Source: Chlamydoabsidia padenii (lineage: Eukaryota > Mucoromycota > Mucoromycetes > Mucorales > Cunninghamellaceae). Taken from it: a stretch of DNA of 64,000 nt. Shown here piece after piece: positions 22,687 through 33,050 of the stretch. Position numbers and translations under genes: made by a program. Numbering within the stretch: the stretch's first letter is position 1; every line of letters begins with the position of its first letter. The stretch is taken from the NCBI GenBank assembly GCA_025330725.1, contig JAIWND010000023.1, positions 372,001 to 436,000 on the forward strand. The letters are read 5' to 3'. The notes beneath the pieces were generated by a model. That model worked only from the letters and a program-made list of their open reading frames with translations, did not search any database and was not told where the DNA came from.

Positions 22687-25477
22687 ATGGCTGACACTGT
22701 ACATTACTATATGGAGCGCATGCTCCCCGACCTTGAAGAATTCAAACAGAAAGGATACTTTACTGACGTAAGTTTGCACCTTGACAAAACAAAAAAAAGA
22801 AAGGGTTGCGAAAATAGACTCTAATCTGTCATACTCAACCCACCCTCTTCAACTTTTTTATTGTAATAGGTTGAAATCAAGTCTATTGTCAAGAAACGAA
22901 CCAATCAAGAATATGCAATGAATCGACGTATTGCCAAGAAGATCGACTTTTTACGAAGTATTGAATATGAACTCAATTTGGAAACTCTACGAAAAAAACG
23001 AAAGGCCAGGATTGTGTGTAAGTTGATACCTGAAGGGGAATTATGAAATGGAACATACCTCTAACTATTTCAACTGTTTATTTGTACTAATACTTTATAG
23101 CGCAGGATGAAAAAAAAGGAACTTCGGAATTCTCTATTAATCGACGAATCTTCCATCTATTCAAACGTGCAACCAACAAATTCAAGGGCGATCTATCATT
23201 ATGGATGCAATACATTGAATTCGCCAAAAGCAACAATTCGCAAGGCGTACTCAGCTCTATCTTTGTCCAGTAAGTAATGAATTTTTAGGGTAAAAACTGA
23301 ACTAACTAACCAAGTTGATCTTTACCTATATAGAGCACTCCAATTCCATCCTACCAAACCCAGTTTATGGATCTTGGCCGCCTCATGGGAATTTGAAGAA
23401 AATGCGAATATGGCAGCATCCCGATTACTCTTACAACGGGCTTTACGACTTAACACTGATCAACCTACTTTGTGGCACGAATACTTTCGCTTGGAATTAC
23501 TCTATGTGGAAAAAATCATGGCTCGCAGAAGAATCTTGGGGATTGCTGAAAAGACAACATCAACCAAAGAAGACGATGACATGGATATTGACGACAACCA
23601 ACAAGATAATGACGATAGCGGTATGATTCAGTTGCCAAAATTGACTGCTGAAGATATGGATGATAACGATGACTCCAAAGCTGTCAACAAGCTGGAAGAA
23701 AATACAGCACAAGCATTGAAAGAAGGCTCCAACCCAATCTTGCAAGGTTTATTGGCGACTATTGTTTACAAGAATGCCATCCTAGGTAAGATCAACAAGA
23801 TACCCATGATTGTAATGCTTTCTTTTTATTAATCCTATTTGTTTGTCCTTTTAGCCGTGCCCAACGATCTTGAATTCAGAACCAAGTTTGTCGACATCTA
23901 CCGAACATTCCCCGACACAGAAAAAGGTTGTGAAATGGTTTACAACAGCATCCAACAAGATATGAATGACGATCCTCATGCTCGGGCTTATCTCGCTACT
24001 CGACATTTATTTAAAAAGGTGGGATCACCATCTTCGGCAGGTGGTGACACAAAGTATATCTCGATCTCGGACCCTGCATTCGTTGAAGCTCTCAAGGCAT
24101 CTGTTGACGAATTTGATACTTCACTAAAGGTAATAAAAAAGAAAAAGAATGAAATAAATCAATTAGGTCAAATACTGAATCTTTATTCTTACTTAGGAAT
24201 TATCCACTCCTCTTATGTGGCAACTATACGTGGAATTTCTCAATCAATGGAGAAAAACCATTAGCGAAGAAAACTTGGTAAGTATAATATCTTTGTGGGG
24301 ATCGAATCACTCACTTGCTTTTTATTTGATAGAAATTATACCTCTCCAAATTGTTGCAACGAACATTCACAGCCTGTCAAAAAAAGGATTGCCTTTCCGA
24401 GGGACTTTTCTCTTCTTGGATTGAAAACCTCATCGATGAAGATAAAATAGCAAAAGGTAAACGAAATCACATGTATAATAACGATGGAACGGAACCCTTC
24501 GACTTGACTAAACCCATGAACGTGTCTATATTTTCTTTTTATGCAGCTCAAGTCAAAGCAAAAGAAGCCGTCAGAAAGTATCCCGAATCATCACAATTAT
24601 GGCTTGCCCGTATCAGTCTGGCACAAAAGGAAGATGGCGATGGTAAGCTAAAGCAACTAAAATCATATTGATATCTTGCTCAACTAACATGGTACTTATG
24701 CATCACTTAGATCAACCTCAATTAGCTTTATACAAGTTAGCACTAGATAAACTACCCGGGTCCTTCAATTTGTGGGCTTCCTATGATGATTGGTTACAGC
24801 AAAAATCAGAAGACAACACATTGGATAAAGAAGAAGTACACGATCTTTACATGGTAAGAGGGGGGGGAAGTAACAAAGGAAGGTAACTGCTGCTGTGAAC
24901 TAACTATGATCTTCTTTGAATTCATTAGGATGCATGCCAAAAGGTCACTTACTTGCTTCCATCAGTCACAATGGCGACAGAAGATCGTAATCGTGTCAAA
25001 GATTTGATTTTATCAAGTTATGTCAAGTGGTCAGGCGAAGTGGATGGAATCAACGGCGCACGAACAGCATATAAAAAGGTGATTAAAGGCTTGTACCCTA
25101 CCTTTACATTCTACAAGTCCTGTCTCGAAATCGAAAACACCCTTGGTCAAAAGAATAAGGATAGCCAATCCAATGTTGAATTCTTGTTTGAAATGGCAAC
25201 ACGTATGGATGATCATAAAGAAGGTAATACATAGACGTTAATACTCAATTGGTAATATCACATATGATCTAACTTACAATCGCTTTTGATTTCTTCTTCT
25301 CTTTTAGATGTCTACCTATCTTACCTATCCTACCTCCAGTCTCAAAAGAAATTCGACAAAGCAAATATCGTATATTGGAAGGCAGCAAAGGAGGTTCCGG
25401 ACAAGGAATCTTTTGATCTTCGATACAAAGGCATTACCAATGGCACATCATACAATGTTTTTACCTCCACCTCCTAA
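22687..25477 (+). CDS. utp6: U3 snoRNA-associated protein Utp6
   Basis: The product is a component of the UtpB module of the small-subunit processome in the nucleolus, needed for 18S rRNA maturation. Eleven exons, 22687-22767, 22870-23017, 23101-23269, 23334-23785, 23855-24129, 24197-24277, 24333-24456, 24547-24642, 24711-24853, 24929-25223 and 25308-25477, give 677 aa. The N-terminus (VHYYMERMLPDLEEFKQKG, then YAMNRRIAKKIDFLRSIEYE) is diagnostic for Utp6. HAT-repeat helices follow (LWMQYIEFAKSN, LWILAASWEFEENANMAASR). An acidic low-complexity insertion lies near residues 230-260. All introns are short and GT-AG. Confidence 0.94.
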
Positions 25478-26204
25478 ATATAGTATAACAGTAGTATTTA
25501 TCCATTTGTCTCCTTCCCTTTTCCCTTTGTCTTTTTACCTTATCAAACCTTCATTCATTCATATACATTTAGAATCATTTTATCTCTTTTATGCTTTGTA
25601 GATTACATTTAAATAAAAAACAACTAGTTATTGAATTGATGTACGATACAGCATCATTCTTTATGGCTTTAACCAACACAGCAAGGCCATACCGCCATAA
25701 ATCGTTCATACCATTCGCTTAGTTTAGCCTCAGATTAGTTTTTATGCTTGTCATCTCTCCATCGAATGAAAAATGACATTGACTCTAATAAAGACATCTA
25801 ATCAAAAATGACATTGACTCTAATAACGAATCAATTTTATCATAAATGCATACTCTTATCTGTTATCTTTGGTTCATCGTCTATTTAGATATATCATGTT
25901 TCTGTCTGTGCTGTTCCTGACTGTGCTGCCCATTGATCTTCGCTGGGATCCGCTCACAAGAGAGAGAGAGAGAAAAAAAAAAAAAGTGTATTTGGCCAAA
26001 TGCATGGATTGAAAAGACCACGAAAAAACTTAATCGTTTGCCCCCAAACTTACATGATTGTTCCATACTAGTATGGAGACCCCATTGTTAAAATTTGGAG
26101 GGAGGGGGCAATCGACCGATTGTCTATATTGGCATTATCAAGCGGGATTTGAAAATGTGGACCACATGTTCCTCATGTACCTTGAAAAAATACTTGACCC
26201 GTAA
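25478..26204. other. Intergenic, no gene seen
   Basis: A ~24-bp direct repeat (AAAAATGACATTGACTCTAATAA, at about 25769 and 25805) and an orphan exact copy of CGGGATTTGA (26143-26152) are visible. No gene is seen. Confidence 0.4.
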
Positions 26205-26762
26205 TCATAAAACAAGATTTTATTGACAATTAATTTAAATACAACACTATATCTACAATAAAACTAATCTACCACAATCACCATTGTAACCCTGATAGAC
26301 TAATGATCGGTTTGACATCCAGATATCCCCAGTTGCAATCAATAGGTGTACCATCGTCGTGCTTGACCACCAGTTTGTCGCCCAATCTGATTGATAGTTT
26401 GAGGTATCTAAAACTATACGTCAATAAATTATGGTGATATGGTCGATGATTGCTGATAACATGGATTGATGTTGAATTCAATATCACGCTTCTTGTCAGG
26501 TCCTATTTTTGCCGAGAAGATCGATATAAATTTCACTTTGTCGAGGGAGTCATTGGATTGTAGTAGGTGTGCCAAGGAGAACCATGTCGTCTGGATATAA
26601 TAAACAACTGACGACTTTTGGTGATGATGGTGGAGACATGTTGAAGAGGATGACTGTCTTGTTATTGGCGTAAAGTGTTATTAGTGTGGGTGACATAGTA
26701 TAATGAGCCACCTGGTCAGAAGTCGCTACCCTACTAAAGATCTTGTTGTTCATTGTTGCCAA
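26205..26762 (-). pseudogene. LINE-like reverse-transcriptase remnant (copy 2)
   Basis: Two broken minus-strand frames carry reverse-transcriptase-like text. The stretch 26550-26762 ends CLLYPDDMVLLGTPTTIQ, which resembles the catalytic LLYADD box of non-LTR RTs but with Pro for Ala. The stretch 26278-26487 contains LGDKLVVKHDDGTPID. Stops separate them. The 3' tail (26205-26270) is shared in inverted orientation with 11421-11510. This fits a dead, 5'-damaged non-LTR retroelement. Confidence 0.55.
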
Positions 26763-26859
26763 AGTTATACATGCAGTTTCCTGTAATTGTTGGTATTCAG
26801 GTCACCGCTTCCCCTTCAATATCGCTGTTGATTTTTATCGTGTTTGCAATAGTATTCTT

Positions 26860-27320
26860 TTTCTTTTAACCAAAGCCTGTTGCATTCCCCATCAGAGAAC
26901 GTCGCCCTTTTCCTCCGTCTGTAGCAGCCAATCGTCAGTACATAGTCAAAGCACAAGAAGTTATAAGCATACCTCTATTCCACCTAAACATACAGAAAGA
27001 AAGAAAGAAAAAATCAATATCAGAGTATTGATGAGGTGTTGTTGATCCAAGCAGAGAGACTACGCCTACAATACCACACTTTTTTTTTTGTTGTTGTTCG
27101 TTTTACCTTTTCCCCAGTTTGTGTCAGCCAAAAAAGAGGTTCGTTCATGGTCAGTAGACAAGGAGCTGGTATGCATCGATCCTACATAAACATTAATTTA
27201 AAAAGCATCAGTATCAAAACCTTGGATGAGGTGAAGATCCAATCAGAAAGAGGCAGTATACATAACCACACCTTTCTTTTTCGTTTCTTTTTCTTCTTTG
27301 TTTTACCTATGCCACGTTGA
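26860..27320 (+). repeat. Tandem ~190-bp units upstream of the LINE remnant
   Basis: Related blocks recur at about 26880, 27050-27130 and 27240. Each reads like GATCCAA(G/T)CAGA(G/A)AGA, then a CAATACCACAC or CATAACCACACC piece, a T-rich tract with GTTTTACC, and CAGCCAAAAAAGAGG. The blocks also match 11040-11300 on the opposite strand. They may be 5' monomers of the same LINE-like family. No protein is supported. Confidence 0.5.
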
Positions 27321-27920
27321 TCCAGTTGGAAGTTCCTTCACCAACACTTTTGTTTATTTTCACTATTCATTCGTTTCAACCATTTGCGAGTTTCCTGTTG
27401 AAGAAGACCAAGTGACACCCTATAGTTAAGTATCGTTGTATTCAGTGATAGCCAGGAAGTACCAGTGTCGGATGAGTAGTAGTCTACATAACAAAAGGAA
27501 GATGTCAATACAAAATTAGTAAGGGGTTGTTAAATTGCAGGATAGAGTAGCCGCTTACCAGAATCTATTCTATAAAAACAAGAGGAAGTTTGGGGGATGC
27601 CATAAGAGCTTGTCGATTAAAGTAGTGCAGTCAACAACATAATAGAAAAAAAGTTGGTACAAATAAATTTATAAAAGTATCAACGTTTTTTTGTTTTTGG
27701 TAAAGTTCGGGAAAAGTACTTACAGATGCATAAAAAAGTAAAATGGAAAGTGTAAAGAGTGAAAGAGAGAAAAGTAAAGTGGCAAACTAAAAAATATCAC
27801 ATTTCTATCGCCGCCTTGAAACTTTTTTCTATTTTTATTGGCTGGCTAATAGTTTGCCCGTGTCACGTGATTTTTAAAAGGTGCTTTATATAGCACTTGG
27901 CAATTTTTTCTTTCAACAAG
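27321..27920. other. Intergenic, no gene seen
   Basis: No coding pattern is visible between the repeat block and the tRNA gene. Confidence 0.3.
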
Positions 27921-27992
27921 TCCCATATGGTCTAGTGGCTAGGATCCGGCGCTTTCACCGCCGTGGCCGGGGTTCGATTCCCCGTGTGGGAA
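27921..27992 (+). tRNA. tRNA-Glu (UUC)
   Basis: The 72-nt sequence folds as a full cloverleaf. The acceptor TCCCATA pairs with TGTGGGA and has an A discriminator. The D-arm has GTCTAGTGGCTAGGAT (A box). The anticodon stem CGGCG/CGCCG encloses CTTTCAC with anticodon TTC at 27954-27956. The T-arm is CCGGGGTTCGATTCCCCG (B box). A TTTT at 27999-28002 is the Pol III terminator. CCA is not encoded, as expected in eukaryotes. There is no intron. Confidence 0.96.
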
Positions 27993-28042
27993 CATACCTT
28001 TTACATTTTGTCTCCGTCCAGCGGAGTTAGAAACATTTGCCT

Positions 28043-28300
28043 TGTCGGAGATAAAAAGTGATTTTCTCTGGAAAATTAGATATCAATCTGGAAATTTCTT
28101 TTTGTCTCTTTCTCCTTTCTCTTCTTTCTCTTCTTTCTCTCTCGATAAATCTTTTAACATCTAGATGCTTCGATATAACCAATTCAGCCATAGACTCCGA
28201 TAATAGAATAGTATATATATATGTAGACTTCACTTTTAATAAAAACATTATTCTTCACCTGATATAAAAAAGGAATACTCGTCTTATAGTTCAAACGACA
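28043..28300 (+). repeat. 5' LTR
   Basis: 258 bp, TGTCGG...CGACA. It contains a CT-rich tract, a TATATATATG run about 90 bp from the 3' end (a TATA-like core) and AATAAAAAC as a polyadenylation-type signal. By eye it does not differ from 32789-33046. Confidence 0.97.
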
Positions 28301-28301
28301 C

Positions 28302-28315
28302 TGGTAGCTTGTGGC
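28302..28315 (+). other. Candidate primer-binding site
   Basis: TGGTAGCTTGTGGC lies one base after the 5' LTR. TGG pairs with a tRNA CCA end, and TGGTAGC matches the 3' end of fungal initiator tRNA-Met. The remaining bases could not be checked against this species' tRNAs. Confidence 0.5.
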
Positions 28316-28334
28316 TAATTACGATATCTCAACG

Positions 28335-29180
28335 ATGACCGACAACTTTCAAAACGTAGACTTGGCACAAACACTGCAAACATTGATGATCAGCACCAAG
28401 CTTTTGTTGGACGAAAGGAAGGAACGAGAAGCAGCGACTATGGTTAAGGTACCTCCTCCGCCTTGTTTTTCGGGCATTCGTAATGCAGTAATGGTTGACA
28501 GTTGGCTCCGTTCGGTGGAACGATATTTCGAATTCACTCGGTTGGCAAACGATAGACAGGTGGATTATGCGGTGACTTTACTCCGGGATGGTGCAGACGT
28601 ATGGTGGCGACGAATGGAGACCAGAGGCGAAGATACGGTGGATTGGAATGACTTCAAAAAGCTACTACGCTCGGCTTTTAGACCTATCAACGCTCATGAA
28701 GAAGCTAGGGACCAACTGGCCAACTTACAACAAACTGGATCGGTACGTGAATATGTTAATGCCTTTCATGACGTGGAGCTGCTATTACCATCGGTGACGG
28801 ACGACGAATTTAAGGATCGCTTCATTCGGGGATTGCAACCCATGGTGCGTGCGCATGTTATGAAAGAATTCCCAAAATCCAAGGACGCGGCGGAAATTTT
28901 GGCTCTCTCTTTCGAACAGTCCATGGCGATGGTGCAAGGCATGAATTATCTTACTCCCCTTCCTCCCCTTCGACCAAGCAATGGGTATGATGGACCTCAA
29001 CCGATGGATCTGGATTACGCCACGACACGCCGACCTTACCAACCGCGCCAACCAAGACAGCAACAAGAAAGGAAACCGGTAAATAAGACAATTCGGTGCT
29101 TCGCGTGCGAAAAACAAGGACATGTTATCAAGGATTGTAAATGGTTGAAGGATTTAAAAGACAAGGCACGCTCAGATTAA
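28335..29180 (+). CDS. gag: Gag of the Ty3/Gypsy element
   Basis: 281 aa from the first ATG after the 5' LTR. The capsid-like Gag domain includes VDSWLRSVERYFEFTRL, ADVWWRRMETRGEDTVDW and LQQTGSVREYVNAFHDVELL. An Arg/Gln-rich linker leads to one CCHC zinc knuckle, CFACEKQGHVIKDC (C-x2-C-x4-H-x4-C). The frame ends at TAA 29178-29180, inside the predicted frameshift stem-loop. A GTG-initiated extension of 8 codons upstream is not needed. Confidence 0.95.
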   Translation: MTDNFQNVDLAQTLQTLMISTKLLLDERKEREAATMVKVPPPPCFSGIRNAVMVDSWLRSVERYFEFTRLANDRQVDYAVTLLRDGADVWWRRMETRGEDTVDWNDFKKLLRSAFRPINAHEEARDQLANLQQTGSVREYVNAFHDVELLLPSVTDDEFKDRFIRGLQPMVRAHVMKEFPKSKDAAEILALSFEQSMAMVQGMNYLTPLPPLRPSNGYDGPQPMDLDYATTRRPYQPRQPRQQQERKPVNKTIRCFACEKQGHVIKDCKWLKDLKDKARSD

Positions 29181-32100
29181 AAGGTGAATCTGGGGCGTGC
29201 ATGACAATTACAACTTCGAACTCACCTTCTACCCAGGCGGATACGATGGATACGATGGACTGTATCAAGAACAAGAAACACGAATGGGAATCGAACAAAA
29301 GCCTCGACGAAACTGGATTAATCGCGGATATGGTTGTGGACACGATGGACCGTGCCACTGATAGTAACAAAAAAGAAAATAATTGTGATGGGGAACATGA
29401 CACAGAAGAGGAATTAATGGAAAATGAAGATAGTGAAATTATTTATCAATTAAATAAACGACAAACTAATTTACCCCTTTACCACATGCTGTGTAGTGAC
29501 CATGACATAACGGCATTATTGGATACAGGAGCTTCTCATACTTATGTGCACCCAGATTTGGTGGTGGGATTGCCTTTGGAACCAGTGCGACGACAAACGG
29601 TGGAGGTAGCGAATGGCAAGAAAATGGTTATCAAGTATAAAGCACGGTTACGACTGAAGAAAGATACATGGTGCTGTACAGTTGATGCGTATGTGTTAGA
29701 AACAAGATTTGATCTGATCCTCGGAATGGACTGGTTTAGACAAGAAAATCCTGTTCCTGAATGGCAATACGATGTGTGGAAACTGGTGGACACTCATGGG
29801 CGGACGGTGTTATTGACACCTATGCAAGATCGACAGCTTTACTACAAGAATCTGGATTACATCATGACCGAAAAACAACTGGACCGAAGCTTGACCAACA
29901 ACCAGATTGACAACTGCTGGTGTTTAACACTAACGACAGATGGTGGTAATGGTCCGACAGATTCCATAATTGAGCCTCTCCTTCAAGAATATAGTGATGT
30001 GTTTACAGACAAAATACCTGGTTTACCTCCGGATCGTGGTGTGGCCCATCTAATCGACACTGGTGATGCGCAACCGGTTCATCGGACACCTTACAAGATG
30101 TCTCCTCGGGAGTTAAAAGAACTGAAACGACAATTGGATGAACTCCTGGAATTACGACTGATACGGCCAAGTGTATCGCCTTGGGGTGCACCTGTGCTGT
30201 TTGTACGAAAGAAGGATGGGTCCCTCCGTATGTGTATCGACTACCGAGCTCTCAACCAAGTAACTCGACGCAATAAACACCCGTTACCCAGAATCGACGA
30301 ATGTTTGGAGCAACTCTCTGGCGCCCGGTACTTCTCTAGTATTGACCTTAAAAGTGGGTATCACCAAGTACGAATACATGAGGACGATATACCTAAGACG
30401 GCGTTTACGACTCGATACGGATCTTTCGAATTTGTGGTTTTACCTTTTGGGCTCACCAATGCTCCCCCTACCTTTCAACGATTGATGAACAACATATTGG
30501 AAGATGCTCTGGATCAATATGCTCTGGTTTACTTGGACGACATACTTATTTACAGCAAAACGAAGGAAGAACATTTACGACATGTGCAACTGGTGCTCGA
30601 TAAATTACGTAAGGCCAGATTATATGCTAATATGAAAAAATGTACATTTCTACGGGATACCGTTACTTTTGTTGGATTTAAGGTATCAGCAGCTGGTATT
30701 CGCCCTTCGGATGACAAGTTAAAGGTGATCCAAGACTGGCCGGTGCCTAACAACGTGCAAGAGGTGCGTCAATTCCTTGGGTTGGCTTCTCATTATCGAC
30801 GATTTGTTAAAGATTTCTCTTCAGTGGCTTCTCCATTATCGGACTTGACTAAAGGTGTTGGACCCAAACGGCGTGGAATAACTTGGACCCCTGACTGTCA
30901 AAAAGCTTTCGACCAATTAAAGAACGCGTTGATAACAAGTCCGGTGTTGATGATGCCTCGTGATGACTCTTCTTTTGTAATCGACACAGATGCTTCGGAT
31001 TATGGAATTGGTGCTGTACTACAACAATACGACGATGACGGCAAACTACACCCAGTGGCATTCGAGTCGAAGAAACTATCAGCAGCAGAAACTAAGTACC
31101 CGGTGCAAGAACGCGAATTGTTGGCAATCCTTCATGCTTTACGAACCTGGCGATGTTTTGTGGATGGCAGACCTTTTGTGGTGCGCACGGACCATAACCC
31201 GCTTAAGTATTTACGAACTCAGATGACGCCCACTCCAAGATTGACGAGGTGGATGAACGAAATCGAATTGTACGACCCTACTATTGAATACAAACCTGGA
31301 TCTCAACATGTGGTACCTGATGCTCTTTCTCGTGTGGTGGCAAGATACGACTCTTCTGGTGATAACTCTACTGTGGATATGCAACCTGACTTATTGTATG
31401 CAATGGACGATAAACAAGTGGCTCCTCAACTCAATCATCCGTCTGATTGGCCAGTTTACTATCTCTGCGATCAAGAAACAGTACCTAGCGATGCCAAGGA
31501 TAATCTCAACAAGCACAAACAGGATTACGTGGTGGAAGACGGTATAGTTATGAAAAAAGTAAAAACAGATGAACAGATTAAGCTCGTGCCTTTTATTACC
31601 TATTCAGATCGTGCCAACTGGTTGCAAAAGTACCACGACGATCTTGGTCATCTTGGTGCCGCTACGGTATTGTCTCATCTCAAATCAAGAATGTACTGGC
31701 AATCCATGGAAACTGATGTAATGAACTGGCTCAAGCAATGCCGGGAATGTCAAATCAACGGCCCTCAGCAACGATCAAGACATGGTGCTCCGATGAAACC
31801 CCTGCCGGTTCCTGCTCCTTTCTCTCGGTGGCATCTGGATTTTATTGGTGAACTCCCTCAGACAGCAAAAGGCAACAAGTGGTTACTGGTGGCAGTCGAT
31901 TACTCTACTAACTGGCCGATTCTTCGTGCCTTACCCGAAGCTACTGGCGCGAACATTGCCAAGTTTATCTATGAAGAAATCACTCTGCGATTCGGCTGTC
32001 CCGACGAAATCTTGACTGACCGTGGTGCAAACTTTATGTCCAAGATTATGGCAAACTATGTATCTCTCATGAAAACCCATCACTCGTGTACTTCGGCTTT

Positions 32101-32788
32101 TCACCCTCGGACTAATGGCAAGGTAGAACGTCTCAATGGTATTATCAAATCTATGTTGCGCAAATATGTACAAGGTAATATATACGAATGGGATAAATAC
32201 TTACCCCGGGTAGAGTGGTCTTGTAGAACACGATATCACAGAACGACAAAAACAAGCCCTTTCTATTTGGTTTATGGTGTACACCCTCGACAACCTCCGG
32301 ACGAATTTTGGCCAAATTTAATTCCTGAACGACAGCAAGACGAAACAACGATGGACGAGCTGGTAAATGCCTCGACACCTCGACTACTGAAACTTCAACA
32401 CAGGCGACAACAGGCGAAGGAACTTATGGAAAAGGAACAGGCAGCAGACAAGCAACGCTGGGACGATCAGGTTAAATCACAACGGTTCGAAATAGGCGAT
32501 TTTGTTTTAGTACGACACGAGAATCCTCTTGGTCTGGAACCTCGTTGGTTTGGTCCCTACAAGATAGACAGACGAAACCTCGACAATGACATTTACTCAC
32601 TCAAGGCATTGGACGGCGGCAAACCCTACAACTCTTGGGTACACACAGATAGACTCAAATTGGCTATTCCCAAGGATACGATAGAATCTTCCTGGTATCA
32701 CCCTGCTCACACTCGTGCTTTATTTCCTCAACCTGGTGATTTGACGGCTACAAGAATCGTGGTCGATTCTTCTCCCCGTGGGGAATGA
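29141..32788 (+). CDS. pol: Pol of the Ty3/Gypsy element (protease, RT, RNase H, integrase)
   Basis: An open frame of 1215 codons lies in the -1 frame relative to gag and overlaps it by 40 nt. It is probably made as Gag-Pol by -1 frameshifting near 29153. Approximate codon positions counted from 29141 are: protease LLDTGASHTY at 127; RT with YLDDILIYSK at 463; RNase H DTDASDYGIG at 613; integrase zinc finger H-x-H-C-C from about 831 to 871. Then come the DDE residues in WHLDFIGELP, LTDRGANF and NGKVERLNG, and a GPY/F-type segment WFGPYKI near 1136. No chromodomain is recognisable in the tail. The stop TGA (32786-32788) directly abuts the 3' LTR. Confidence 0.96.
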   Translation: MVEGFKRQGTLRLKGESGACMTITTSNSPSTQADTMDTMDCIKNKKHEWESNKSLDETGLIADMVVDTMDRATDSNKKENNCDGEHDTEEELMENEDSEIIYQLNKRQTNLPLYHMLCSDHDITALLDTGASHTYVHPDLVVGLPLEPVRRQTVEVANGKKMVIKYKARLRLKKDTWCCTVDAYVLETRFDLILGMDWFRQENPVPEWQYDVWKLVDTHGRTVLLTPMQDRQLYYKNLDYIMTEKQLDRSLTNNQIDNCWCLTLTTDGGNGPTDSIIEPLLQEYSDVFTDKIPGLPPDRGVAHLIDTGDAQPVHRTPYKMSPRELKELKRQLDELLELRLIRPSVSPWGAPVLFVRKKDGSLRMCIDYRALNQVTRRNKHPLPRIDECLEQLSGARYFSSIDLKSGYHQVRIHEDDIPKTAFTTRYGSFEFVVLPFGLTNAPPTFQRLMNNILEDALDQYALVYLDDILIYSKTKEEHLRHVQLVLDKLRKARLYANMKKCTFLRDTVTFVGFKVSAAGIRPSDDKLKVIQDWPVPNNVQEVRQFLGLASHYRRFVKDFSSVASPLSDLTKGVGPKRRGITWTPDCQKAFDQLKNALITSPVLMMPRDDSSFVIDTDASDYGIGAVLQQYDDDGKLHPVAFESKKLSAAETKYPVQERELLAILHALRTWRCFVDGRPFVVRTDHNPLKYLRTQMTPTPRLTRWMNEIELYDPTIEYKPGSQHVVPDALSRVVARYDSSGDNSTVDMQPDLLYAMDDKQVAPQLNHPSDWPVYYLCDQETVPSDAKDNLNKHKQDYVVEDGIVMKKVKTDEQIKLVPFITYSDRANWLQKYHDDLGHLGAATVLSHLKSRMYWQSMETDVMNWLKQCRECQINGPQQRSRHGAPMKPLPVPAPFSRWHLDFIGELPQTAKGNKWLLVAVDYSTNWPILRALPEATGANIAKFIYEEITLRFGCPDEILTDRGANFMSKIMANYVSLMKTHHSCTSAFHPRTNGKVERLNGIIKSMLRKYVQGNIYEWDKYLPRVEWSCRTRYHRTTKTSPFYLVYGVHPRQPPDEFWPNLIPERQQDETTMDELVNASTPRLLKLQHRRQQAKELMEKEQAADKQRWDDQVKSQRFEIGDFVLVRHENPLGLEPRWFGPYKIDRRNLDNDIYSLKALDGGKPYNSWVHTDRLKLAIPKDTIESSWYHPAHTRALFPQPGDLTATRIVVDSSPRGE
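29153..29200 (+). promoter_or_regulatory. Candidate -1 programmed ribosomal frameshift signal
   Basis: The heptamer TTTAAAA (29153-29159) is in the X-XXY-YYZ register of gag codons (TTA AAA). Six bases later GCACGC (29166-29171) pairs with GCGTGC (29195-29200), and CAGATT (29173-29178) pairs with AATCTG (29187-29192) around an 8-nt loop. Slippage here moves ribosomes from gag into the pol frame 19 nt before the gag stop. Confidence 0.8.
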
Positions 32789-33046
32789 TGTCGGAGATAA
32801 AAAGTGATTTTCTCTGGAAAATTAGATATCAATCTGGAAATTTCTTTTTGTCTCTTTCTCCTTTCTCTTCTTTCTCTTCTTTCTCTCTCGATAAATCTTT
32901 TAACATCTAGATGCTTCGATATAACCAATTCAGCCATAGACTCCGATAATAGAATAGTATATATATATGTAGACTTCACTTTTAATAAAAACATTATTCT
33001 TCACCTGATATAAAAAAGGAATACTCGTCTTATAGTTCAAACGACA
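32789..33046 (+). repeat. 3' LTR
   Basis: 258 bp, the same sequence as 28043-28300 by inspection. A short purine run GGGGAA just upstream (32780-32785) is the likely polypurine tract, although it overlaps the end of pol. Confidence 0.97.
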
Positions 33047-33050
33047 GCCT

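Larger units (their letters stand above)
28039..33050 (+). mobile_element. Complete Ty3/Gypsy LTR retrotransposon with GCCT target duplication
   Basis: The element spans 28043-33046 (5004 bp) and is flanked by the 4-bp repeat GCCT (28039-28042 and 33047-33050). LTRs of 258 bp begin TG and end CA and look identical. Gag and pol are both open. Domain order is protease, RT, RNase H, integrase, which places it in Ty3/Gypsy. The element starts 50 bp downstream of a tRNA-Glu gene. Intact ORFs and matching LTRs point to very recent insertion and possible activity. Confidence 0.97.

Noticed and set aside
28027..28267. Open frames on both strands within the LTR, repeated at 32728-33013
   Set aside because: Identical in both LTRs, low complexity, overlapping regulatory sequence; not genes.
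29128..29403. Minus-strand frame across the gag-pol junction
   Set aside because: Shadow of pol coding sequence.
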